From Rhizobiaceae bacterium (GTDB lineage Bacteria; Pseudomonadota; Alphaproteobacteria; Rhizobiales; Rhizobiaceae): DNA of 35,880 nt. The translations under genes were made by a program, and so were the position numbers. The notes beneath the pieces were generated by a model, which was given only the letters and a program-made list of their open reading frames with translations, made no database searches and was not told where the DNA came from. The stretch lies in the NCBI GenBank assembly GCA_026981655.1, contig JALSIJ010000002.1:1-35880 (forward strand), read 5' to 3'. Shown piece by piece: positions 7,771 to 14,111 of this stretch (within the stretch, counting starts at the first letter, position 1; each line of letters begins with the position of its first letter).

Positions 7771-8202
7771 ATGACAGTTAGGTCTATTCTGGATGAAAAG
7801 GGTAGAAATGTTATCACGCTCGGCGTTAGTACGAGTGTCGCAGATGCTCTTAAGTTGCTGGAAGAAAAAGCAATCGGCGTAATCCTGATTACAAATTCGG
7901 AAGGGCGGCTGGAAGGAATATTATCTGAACGAGATATTGTTCGCTCACTGGCGCGGGCAGGGGCTGGAATGTTAAGTGATTCTGTTGCCAGTCATATGAC
8001 CAGTAATGTGGTGACATGTTCTGAAAGTGATGCGGTTATTGGTGTCATGGAAGTTATGTCGAAAGGCCGATTCCGGCATTTGCCTGTTACCGATAACGGC
8101 AAGTTGGTTGGGCTGATTTCGATCGGCGATGTCGTTAAACGGCGCTTGCAGGTGGTTGAAAAAGAAGCCGAAGATATTCGCAGCTATATAGCAACGATCT
8201 GA
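7771..8202 (+). CDS. CBS-pair domain protein
   Basis: 143 residues consisting of two CBS motifs and nothing else: roughly 8-62 (VITLGVSTSVADALKLLEEK to GILSERDIVRSLA) and 75-130 (HMTSNVVTCSESDAVI to LVGLISIGDVVKRRL). CBS pairs usually bind adenosyl ligands (AMP, ATP, SAM) and act as energy or redox sensors; the ligand here is unknown. A clear GAGGAG precedes the ATG. It sits between the rhomboid gene and the convergent patatin gene. Short CBS proteins in this position beside patatin and hisI are familiar from rhizobial genomes. Confidence 0.92.
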   Translation: MTVRSILDEKGRNVITLGVSTSVADALKLLEEKAIGVILITNSEGRLEGILSERDIVRSLARAGAGMLSDSVASHMTSNVVTCSESDAVIGVMEVMSKGRFRHLPVTDNGKLVGLISIGDVVKRRLQVVEKEAEDIRSYIATI

Positions 8203-8225
8203 TTGTCTGGAACCGGGCGGCAATG

Positions 8226-9248
8226 TCAGGCGGCCAGTGCTTCTGACAGGCATTTAATATCGTCCAGTCTCGACTTCGCGGCCCTATATCCAATTTCAAT
8301 CGCCTCATCAGCGCGATGAAACTCGGCCAATCCAATATGCGCAACGCCTGGGCCTATTGTAATATCTGGTGGATCACCCGCCAACCGAGAACGGGCAATA
8401 CGGTCTTGAATAATATTGAACGATTCCACCATCACAGTGCTGATACTGGGAATTGAGCCATTACCACCGAGTAATTTGCGCATATAGGAGCGTTTACTGC
8501 TGCTTTCAGTTTCAGTAGATTGGTTACTTTGCACGCCGGAATGCAATTTTTGATGCAGCGCAGTTTTCTTATTGCGAATGATTTGAGCGCGCCCGTTTAC
8601 ATCGGAATTCAGATTTATCGCCACAACCATTTGTGAACCATGCGCCCGACAAACCGAAACCGGAACCGGATTGACCAGCGCGCCATCAACCAGAATACGA
8701 TTATCATGCAGAACCGGTTCAAAAATACCCGGCAATGCATAGGATGCGCGGATAGAATCGATCACATGACCCTGGCTCAGCCAGACCTCGTGCCCGGTTG
8801 AAATTTCGGTGGCAACACAAATTAAAGGATGGGAAAGTTGGTCAAAAGTTACACCGCCCAGATGCTCTTTCATCCGTTCGGCAAGCTTCATCCCTGAGAT
8901 CAAACCGCTGCCACGCAGGCTTATGTCAAGAAAACCGATCAGTTTGCGCTTGGTCAACCCGCGGGCAAATTCTTCCAGTTCATCCAATTTTCCGGCCAGA
9001 TAACAGGCACCAACCAGCGCGCCGACGGATGTGCCGGAAATCAGGTTGATTGGAATATTTGCCTCTTCAAATGCGCGCAATACGCCAATATGGGACCAGC
9101 CACGGGCCGCACCACCACCAAGCGCCAGCGCCACAGCGGGAACTGTCTCTGCTCTGATTGGCGTGATATTGTCAGCCCGTTCCGCGGTGCAATCCTGATT
9201 ATCAATTTCATCAGATACTGAAGGCGAGCGAGCGCGGCGCAGTAACAT
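8226..9248 (-). CDS. Patatin-like phospholipase (RssA/NTE type)
   Basis: 340 residues, cytosolic or membrane-associated lipid hydrolase with the patatin fold. The oxyanion glycine motif GGGAARG lies at 44-50, the nucleophile Ser74 in GTSVG and the catalytic Asp188 in VDGALVNPVPV. The first 38 residues are polar and variable. The C-terminal half carries a serine/lysine-rich linker (about 235-260) before a conserved tail (ITIGPGVAHIGLAEFHRADE). The natural lipid is unknown; RssA-type relatives act on phospholipids or lysophospholipids. It lies upstream of hisI's 3' end on the same strand, 129 bp away. Confidence 0.9.
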   Translation of the reverse strand: MLLRRARSPSVSDEIDNQDCTAERADNITPIRAETVPAVALALGGGAARGWSHIGVLRAFEEANIPINLISGTSVGALVGACYLAGKLDELEEFARGLTKRKLIGFLDISLRGSGLISGMKLAERMKEHLGGVTFDQLSHPLICVATEISTGHEVWLSQGHVIDSIRASYALPGIFEPVLHDNRILVDGALVNPVPVSVCRAHGSQMVVAINLNSDVNGRAQIIRNKKTALHQKLHSGVQSNQSTETESSSKRSYMRKLLGGNGSIPSISTVMVESFNIIQDRIARSRLAGDPPDITIGPGVAHIGLAEFHRADEAIEIGYRAAKSRLDDIKCLSEALAA

Positions 9249-9377
9249 GATTATCTACTTCCCAAAAATTCCGTTTCTATTTTGGGAGGCTACTAATAAA
9301 ACCTATCCAAACCGTGAATATTGGTTGAATTGGTCATTAATTGTAACTGAGACTGGCAATGGCGCTGAATTTGCGGC

Positions 9378-9827
9378 CTATTTTCCGTAGACCTCATTGG
9401 GGTCAAATAGTGGTTGTGCTGCATCGGCTTCCAGTGTCGCCTTGCCATCGGCGAATGTGATTTTGCGATAAAAACACGAAAGCCTGCCGGTGTGGCAGGT
9501 GGCACCATGACCCTCAACCTCGACCTTGAGCAGCAGCGCGTCCTGGTCGCAATCAGTGCTCATTTCAACAATCTTTTGCACATTGCCCGAGGATTCACCC
9601 TTGTGCCAAAGTTCGTCTCGAGAGCGGCTCCAATAGTGAGCTTCTCCCGTTTCCAATGTCCGTTGGATGGCCAGCGCATTCATATGGGCAACCATCAGCA
9701 ACTGGCCGGATGAGGCATCACAAACAATCGCCGTCACCAGCCCGTCAGCGCCAAATTTTGGGGCAAATACAGCGCCTGATTCCTGTTCTGTTTTAGAGCC
9801 GGGGGCGGGGAAGAATGTATCGGGCAT
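9378..9827 (-). CDS. hisI: Phosphoribosyl-AMP cyclohydrolase
   Basis: 149 residues; opens the adenine ring of PR-AMP in step 3 of histidine synthesis, in the cytosol. The stand-alone HisI form typical of proteobacteria (no HisE fusion). Landmarks are [39 protein letters not shown], the Mg-binding DCDQDALLL and the Zn-binding cysteines in [14 protein letters not shown]. Length and ends match the family. In rhizobia hisI and folE are usual neighbours, and folE lies 83 bp upstream here on the same strand, so the two may be transcribed together. Confidence 0.96.
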   Translation of the reverse strand: MPDTFFPAPGSKTEQESGAVFAPKFGADGLVTAIVCDASSGQLLMVAHMNALAIQRTLETGEAHYWSRSRDELWHKGESSGNVQKIVEMSTDCDQDALLLKVEVEGHGATCHTGRLSCFYRKITFADGKATLEADAAQPLFDPNEVYGK

Positions 9828-9910
9828 AACTTAATGCACCTTATGGTCAAAAGCTGTGTGAGTTCAAATGCATAAAGCTGAAACCGGATTCAACACTTTA
9901 GTAATTATGC

Positions 9911-10552
9911 CTAAGCACTCATCCGTATCATGGTCATGAAACGCACCTGTTCATCAGGATCGTTCTTAAAGGCCCCGGTAAACGTGGTGGTCATGGTGGT
10001 GGAACCCTGCTTTTCTATGCCGCGCATCGACATGCACATATGTTCCGCCTCAATCATAACGGCCACACCCTTGGGGTCGAGATTATCCTGAATGGCGGCG
10101 GCAATTTGTGCGGTGAGCGATTCCTGCGTTTGCAGCCGACGGGCAAACAAATCCACCACGCGGGCAATTTTGGAAAGGCCAAGCACCGTGCCGTTGGGCA
10201 GATAGGCCACATGGGCATGGCCGATAACCGGCACCATATGATGTTCGCAATGGGTATGAAACGGAATGCTTTTTACCAGCACAATGTCATCATAGCCGGC
10301 AACCTCATCGAAGGTGCGCCCCAGCATTTCTTCCGCCGATTTGCTGTAGCCGGAATAGAGTTCCTCATAGGCTTTTACCACGCGGGCAGGCGTGTCGAGC
10401 AGGCCTTCGCGTTCCGGGTTGTCGCCAATCCAGCGCAACAATGTGTGAACGGCTTTTTCGGCCTCTTCTCGGCTAGGGCGGTCTTGCCCCGCATTCGAGG
10501 TGAGGGTTTCCCGGTTTTTCTCCGGTTCAATTTTAGGGGAAATGGCGTCCAT
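9911..10552 (-). CDS. folE: GTP cyclohydrolase I (FolE, type IA)
   Basis: 213 residues; converts GTP to 7,8-dihydroneopterin triphosphate for folate (and queuosine) synthesis. The first 25 residues are a variable tail; the catalytic domain follows. Zn and active-site residues are visible in [19 protein letters not shown] (Cys and His ligands) and in [19 protein letters not shown] (second Cys). [18 protein letters not shown] is represented as [19 protein letters not shown]. It diverges from the IscU-like gene over a 146-bp region that holds an inverted repeat (10661-10680). Confidence 0.97.
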   Translation of the reverse strand: MDAISPKIEPEKNRETLTSNAGQDRPSREEAEKAVHTLLRWIGDNPEREGLLDTPARVVKAYEELYSGYSKSAEEMLGRTFDEVAGYDDIVLVKSIPFHTHCEHHMVPVIGHAHVAYLPNGTVLGLSKIARVVDLFARRLQTQESLTAQIAAAIQDNLDPKGVAVMIEAEHMCMSMRGIEKQGSTTMTTTFTGAFKNDPDEQVRFMTMIRMSA

Positions 10553-10660
10553 TTCTCATAAGCCTCAATCAGTTTTAATCGGGTGAGTTAAATACAGCTC
10601 CAAGCCTTTTAACCCGTGCTGATCCCACATATATATGATTTATCGAATAATATCCAAATT

Positions 10661-10680
10661 ATTTGAGACTTTTCTCAAAT
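10661..10680. promoter_or_regulatory. Perfect palindrome, operator candidate
   Basis: ATTTGAG-N6-CTCAAAT between the divergent folE and IscU-like genes, ending 18 bases before the latter's ATG. The spacing does not fit an FNR box (TTGAT-N4-ATCAA), and the sequence does not match the Irr box as I know it. The binding protein is unknown; an attenuating hairpin in the leader is an alternative. Confidence 0.4.
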
Positions 10681-10698
10681 CAGGTTTAAGGTGTGAAC

Positions 10699-11145
10699 AT
10701 GATAGATGATGTTTACAATGCAAAAATCCTCGGATTTGCCGGTAATATAGGGCAAATTGGACGACTTGATGCGCCGGATGCGAGCGCCAAGGCCCATTCA
10801 AAGCTTTGCGGGTCAACCGTGGTGGTGGATTTGAAAGTGGATGGCGATAAAATTACTGACTATGCCCATGATGTGAAGGCCTGCGCGCTGGGGCAGGCAT
10901 CATCTGCCATTGTCGCGGCTAATATTATCGGCGCAACGGGTGAAGAAATGCGCCAGGCTCGGCTTGAAATGCAACAAATGCTGAAAGAGGGTGGTTCGCC
11001 ACCGGAAGGTCGGTTTTCAGATTTAAAATACTTACAGCCGGTGAAAGACCATAAGGCACGTCATGCTTCCACGCTTTTGGTGTTTGATGCGGTGGTTGAT
11101 GCGCTTAACCAGATTAATGCAGCTGATAAATTGGAGATATGTTAA
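10699..11145 (+). CDS. Iron-sulfur cluster scaffold-like protein (IscU/NifU N-terminal family)
   Basis: 148 residues from ATG 10699 (AAGG at 10688-10691); the GTG at 10693 lacks spacing for a ribosome-binding site. Has the NifU_N fold: two of the three cluster cysteines are present in SKLCGSTVVVDL and KACALGQASS. The third position, near the C-terminus of true IscU, reads ARHASTLLVFDAV without cysteine. That variant is what I remember from the rhizobial homologues placed between folE and yidD, so it is a lineage trait rather than damage. It could be a scaffold with altered ligation or a different cluster or zinc protein. Confidence 0.85.
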   Translation: MIDDVYNAKILGFAGNIGQIGRLDAPDASAKAHSKLCGSTVVVDLKVDGDKITDYAHDVKACALGQASSAIVAANIIGATGEEMRQARLEMQQMLKEGGSPPEGRFSDLKYLQPVKDHKARHASTLLVFDAVVDALNQINAADKLEIC

Positions 11146-11151
11146 AGCACA

Positions 11152-11194
11152 GCTCAAATTGCACGTTGAGCGAAGCGAAGCGCAAAATTTGAGC
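11152..11194. repeat. Dispersed stem-loop repeat, copy E2
   Basis: Arms GCTCAAATT / AATTTGAGC; the inner part GCACGTTGAGCGAAGCGAAG is shorter than in E1. It begins seven bases after the stop of the IscU-like gene, and the 48-bp tandem array starts right after it. Confidence 0.8.
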
Positions 11195-11197
11195 CAT

Positions 11198-11351
11198 TAA
11201 ACAAAGAGCGCGCACGTGGGGCAAGGCCTCTCGCAAGCGAACGACTAAACAAAGAGAGCGCACGTGGGGCAAGGCCTCTCGCAAGCGAACGACTAAACAA
11301 AGAGAGCGCACGTGGGGCAAGGCCTCTCGCAAGCGAACGACTAAACAATAA
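11198..11351. repeat. 48-bp tandem repeat, three full copies and a partial fourth
   Basis: Units start at 11198, 11246 and 11294; a 10-base remnant (TAAACAATAA) follows at 11342. Each contains AAAGAG(A/C)GCGCACGTGGGGC and CTCTCGCAAGCGAACGAC. Copies 2 and 3 are identical; copy 1 differs by one base. The unit shares AGAGCGCACGTG and GCAAGCGAACGAC with the interior of elements E3 and E4. Because 48 is a multiple of three, it leaves long open minus-strand frames that are not genes. Confidence 0.85.
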
Positions 11352-11363
11352 GAGTGCTTAAAT

Positions 11364-11636
11364 ATGAGCGTGCCAACAAAAAAATACTCAAGAAACTATT
11401 CCGGCCCGTGGCGGAAAACTCCGGGCAGATTGTTTGGTGTGGGGTTTGTGCGTTTGTACCAATTCACATTATCTGGTTTTATTGGTAATTCCTGCCGCCA
11501 TATGCCAACGTGTTCTGAATATGCCTATGAGGCGATTGCCCGCCACGGCCTGCTTAAAGGTGGTTGGTTGGCTGCTAAAAGGGTCGGGCGCTGTGGTCCC
11601 TATGGCACCCACGGCATTGATCGGGTGCCGGATTAA
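11364..11636 (+). CDS. yidD: Membrane protein insertion efficiency factor YidD
   Basis: 90 residues. YidD is a small, positively charged protein thought to sit at the inner face of the membrane and help YidC/Sec insertion. Family marks: RLYQFTLSGFIGNSCRHMPT followed by Cys50-SEYAYEAI, then GLLKGGWLAAKRVGRCGPYG and a short HGIDRVPD end. Cysteines at 44, 50 and 77 are as in the family. This is the complete copy; a truncated near-identical copy lies at 12583. The frame is followed seven bases later by stem-loop element E3. It belongs to the folE-side cluster and is probably functional. Confidence 0.95.
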   Translation: MSVPTKKYSRNYSGPWRKTPGRLFGVGFVRLYQFTLSGFIGNSCRHMPTCSEYAYEAIARHGLLKGGWLAAKRVGRCGPYGTHGIDRVPD

Positions 11637-11762
11637 AAAATAATTCAAATCGCACCCGTCGGGTCAAGCCCGAAGGCAAGCGAACGATACAACAAAGAGA
11701 GCGCACGTGTTTACGCGCAAGCGAACGACAAAAAATACGATGCGTAAGATTTGAATCACAAA
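11448..11762. repeat. Direct duplication, left copy (yidD 3' part plus E3)
   Basis: About 315 bp, nearly identical to 12583-12895. It covers the last 63 codons of yidD and the following stem-loop repeat. In the 189 coding bases there are three differences from the right copy. The two copies bracket the cytochrome gene. Confidence 0.9.
11643..11756. repeat. Dispersed stem-loop repeat, copy E3
   Basis: Outer arms ATTCAAATC / GATTTGAAT; the inner boundaries GCAC and TGCGTAAG match the other copies. The interior is enlarged: CGGGTCAAGCCCG hairpin, then GCAAGCGAACGA, AAAGAGAGCGCACGTG and a second GCAAGCGAACGA. Begins 7 bp after the yidD stop. Confidence 0.8.
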
Positions 11763-11883
11763 TGACCAATCACACCTGTCAGAAGCCCGCGCCAGAATTA
11801 GGCCGATACTGATTTATCAATTGATTTTGTTACTTAATTCCTTTATTTGTCTGCAACTTAAACTAATGTGGGGAGATTTTAAC

Positions 11884-12435
11884 TTGAAGAACTTTATTAA
11901 CCTGATTGTCGCAGCGATGCTTTCTACTGCGCTGCTTATTGTTTCTGCTAAAGCTGATGAGCGGGAATTGATTGAGATGCCTGACGATGTCAGGGTAAAA
12001 TTCCTGACGCAAATGCGCGGAATGCTCGAATCTGTCGACGGAATGCTTCTTGCCCTGTCGGAAGGGGATTACGATCAGGTTTCAAAAATTGCTGACATCG
12101 AACTTGGTTTTAAACATCGCAAATGGCAAAAGATGATTGACGATGGTAGCAGCGAAGACGAAGTGCAGGCAAAAATAAACGCGATGCGTGAAGAACTTGC
12201 CAAGCCTAAAAAAGGCTACAAAAAGAAGAAAAATAGCAAAAGCATGAGCCGTTTCATGCCGGCCAATGCCCGCGCTATGGGCCGGCAGATGCATCTGGCT
12301 GCCAGCAAGCTGTCGGTTGCTGCGCAAAATACCGAAGAAAACCCGGATACCGCAAAGTTTCAGGAATTGCTTGCAGGCGTTCAGGAGATTACAGCAGTAT
12401 GCACGGCATGTCACAGCGTATATAAAGTCCGCTAA
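11884..12435 (+). CDS. Secreted c-type cytochrome-like protein with C-terminal CxxCH
   Basis: 183 residues from TTG 11884, chosen because GGGGAG (11870-11875) lies eight bases upstream and the result is a clean signal peptide (MKNFINLIVAAML to SAKA, cut near 24). The mature protein is helical and charged, with a lysine-rich stretch (108-118, KPKKGYKKKKN). The haem-binding motif CTACH is at 173-177, six residues before the end, the position used in cytochrome c' and other four-helix cytochromes; Met44 or Met47 could be the axial ligand. Electron partner and role are unknown. It has its own terminator (12491) and lies between two copies of a yidD duplication. Confidence 0.8.
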   Translation: MKNFINLIVAAMLSTALLIVSAKADERELIEMPDDVRVKFLTQMRGMLESVDGMLLALSEGDYDQVSKIADIELGFKHRKWQKMIDDGSSEDEVQAKINAMREELAKPKKGYKKKKNSKSMSRFMPANARAMGRQMHLAASKLSVAAQNTEENPDTAKFQELLAGVQEITAVCTACHSVYKVR

Positions 12436-12490
12436 CTTTGCTTTCTTCATCATCTGGCCGGATGGAGTGAAAACCACTTGAATAAAAAGG

Positions 12491-12518
12491 TTCAGAGCCG
12501 TTATAGGCTCTGAATTTT
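12491..12518 (+). terminator. Rho-independent terminator after the cytochrome gene
   Basis: Stem TTCAGAGCC (12491-12499) / GGCTCTGAA (12506-12514), loop GTTATA, then TTTT. It lies 55 bp downstream of the stop codon. Confidence 0.85.
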
Positions 12519-12582
12519 CGCCCCGTCTTTTTTGGGAGGAAAATATCTCTGAAAAAGCCAGCCAAGGAGAGATCAGGGGGGT

Positions 12583-12771
12583 GTGCGTTTGTACCAATTC
12601 ACATTATCTGGTTTTCTTGGTAATTCCTGCCGCCATATGCCAACGTATTCTGAATATGCCTATGAGGCGATTGCCCGCCACGGCCTGCTTAAAGGTGGCT
12701 GGTTGGCTGCTAAAAGGGTCGGGCGCTGTGGTCCCTATGGCACCCACGGCATTGATCGGGTGCCGGATTAA
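12583..12771 (+). pseudogene. 5'-truncated duplicate of yidD
   Basis: 62 codons matching residues 29-90 of the full yidD, read from a GTG that in the parent is an internal valine. Only three bases differ over 189: one silent, one Ile to Leu, and one changing the conserved Cys50 to Tyr. The N-terminal amphipathic part is missing. AAGGAGAG lies about a dozen bases before the GTG, so translation is not excluded. It most likely is a relic of the duplication that also copied element E3/E4; the recent age follows from the few differences. Confidence 0.8.
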
Positions 12772-12777
12772 AAAATA

Positions 12778-12889
12778 ATTCAAATCGCACCCGTCGGGTC
12801 AAGCCCGAAGGCAGGCGTAGAGCATCAAAGAGAGCGCACGTGTTTACGCGCAAGCGAACGACAAAAAATACGATGCGCAAGATTTGAAT
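12778..12889. repeat. Dispersed stem-loop repeat, copy E4
   Basis: Arms ATTCAAATC / GATTTGAAT, same interior as E3 except that GCAAGCGAACGATACAAC is replaced by GCAGGCGTAGAGC, and TGCGTAAG by TGCGCAAG. Ends about 20 bp before the kinase ATG. Confidence 0.8.
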
Positions 12890-12909
12890 CACAAAGAAAG
12901 TAAATTTAT

Positions 12910-14004
12910 ATGGCCAATCAAGAAATCCCGACCAGGATTGCGGAAATCAAAAAAGCCAATCCCGGCAACCTGATGGCCAGGCATTTCAATGCGGAATATT
13001 TCACGTCTCTCAGTGAAACCGATCAGCAACAATTATTGAAAATCTGCGCTTCCGGCATCGAAAACCCTGACAGTAGCATGGGCGCCTATGCGATGAATCC
13101 GCAGGATTATGATCGCTTTGCACCGCAACTTGACCCGATGATCCGTGATTTTCATGGCATCAATGCCGATAGTCCAATTAAACAGCAGCATGATTGGAAT
13201 ACGTCCCGCAATATATGTGATTTGGGGGAAATCAATGAGCAATTAAAAGATGTTTCCATGCGGGTGCGGGTGGCGCGCAATGTCTCAACCTTTCCCTTGC
13301 CCGGTGCGATGAGCCAGCAACAACGGGTAGAGTTTGAAAACCTCGCCTCAAGTGCTTTTGATGAACTGATCAAAAACCCTGAATATGGCGGTCAATATCT
13401 TTCAATTACACCGGGCTCACCCAATGAGATTAGCGCCGATGAATATCGCTCGCGGGTAGCGGCTCATCAAATGTTTAAAGACATGAGCGCTGATCCCTAT
13501 CTCAATGTGGCCGGTATCAGCGGCGACTGGCCTTTTGGCCGCGGCATGTATGTTTCAAAAGACGAGGATTTTCTTGTCTGGGTCGGAGAGGAAGACCATT
13601 TGCGCATAATGGCCATGCAATCTGGCGGAAATCTCAATGCGATGTTTGCGCGACTGGCGACCGGGCTGGAAATTCTTGGGCAATTACTACCGCCATTTGC
13701 AACCTCGCCAACCTATGGCAATGTCACATCATGCCCAACCAATCTTGGTGCCGGCATGCGCGCATCGTTGCACATGAAATTGCCCAATTCGACGAGTGGG
13801 GGAACAGATCTTTCTCAGCTAAAACAGGAAGCTAAAAATCTTGGCCTTGCGGTGCGCGGGGCAGGTGGTGAACATTCCGATGCGGGCAGCGATGGGCTGG
13901 TTGATATTTCCCCATCAGCCCGGCTTGGGGTTACCGAAATGCAGATCATGCAGCGGCTTTACGATGGCGCAGCGGCCCTTTGGGCGTTGGAGCAGGGTGG
14001 CTAA
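12910..14004 (+). CDS. Arginine kinase (phosphagen kinase family)
   Basis: 364 residues, the full length of an arginine kinase. Transfers phosphate reversibly between ATP and a guanidino compound (most likely arginine) in the cytosol as an energy buffer. N-terminal helical domain about 1-90, catalytic domain 95-360. Landmarks: substrate-loop region DSSMGAYAMNPQDYDRF (54-70); nucleotide arginines in SMRVRVAR (117-124); GEEDHLRIMAMQSGGNL (226-242) for the NEED box, Glu227/228; reactive Cys275 in TSCPTNLGAGMRAS; Arg284, Arg316 and GEHSD (320-324). Odd points: NEED reads GEED, and RGTRGEHTE of animal enzymes reads RGAGGEHSD. The family is common in animals and rare in bacteria. It lies directly after the truncated yidD and before thrS. 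Other guanidino substrates are possible. Confidence 0.93.
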   Translation: MANQEIPTRIAEIKKANPGNLMARHFNAEYFTSLSETDQQQLLKICASGIENPDSSMGAYAMNPQDYDRFAPQLDPMIRDFHGINADSPIKQQHDWNTSRNICDLGEINEQLKDVSMRVRVARNVSTFPLPGAMSQQQRVEFENLASSAFDELIKNPEYGGQYLSITPGSPNEISADEYRSRVAAHQMFKDMSADPYLNVAGISGDWPFGRGMYVSKDEDFLVWVGEEDHLRIMAMQSGGNLNAMFARLATGLEILGQLLPPFATSPTYGNVTSCPTNLGAGMRASLHMKLPNSTSGGTDLSQLKQEAKNLGLAVRGAGGEHSDAGSDGLVDISPSARLGVTEMQIMQRLYDGAAALWALEQGG

Positions 14005-14111
14005 CGATTACAGCAACTTCCTCTTGACGAATCGCCTCATTCATCTAAATACCAAATGATTATCAACCCACCCGCGTTCGTTTGCGGGACTGGAACAAGG
14101 AGACTGCCCAG

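Larger units (their letters stand above)
12583..12895. repeat. Direct duplication, right copy (yidD 3' part plus E4)
   Basis: Matches 11448-11762 with an offset of 1135 bases, falling to 1133 by the end (small indels in the non-coding part). The right boundary is after CACAAA, just before the arginine kinase ribosome-binding region. Confidence 0.9.

Noticed and set aside
11154-11348. Minus-strand frames of 64-72 codons across the 48-bp repeats, with a 16-residue repeated peptide
   Set aside because: The unit length is a multiple of three, so several frames stay open by construction. There is no ribosome-binding site and no relation to a known repeat protein.
11146-12909. Possible CRISPR array or integron because of regular repeats
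   Set aside because: The repeats are contiguous tandem units or long stem-loops without unique spacers, and no cas or integrase gene is present.
12541-12910. Insertion sequence carrying the cytochrome gene
   Set aside because: No transposase, no terminal inverted repeats and no short target duplication; the flanks are a 314-bp duplication of yidD.
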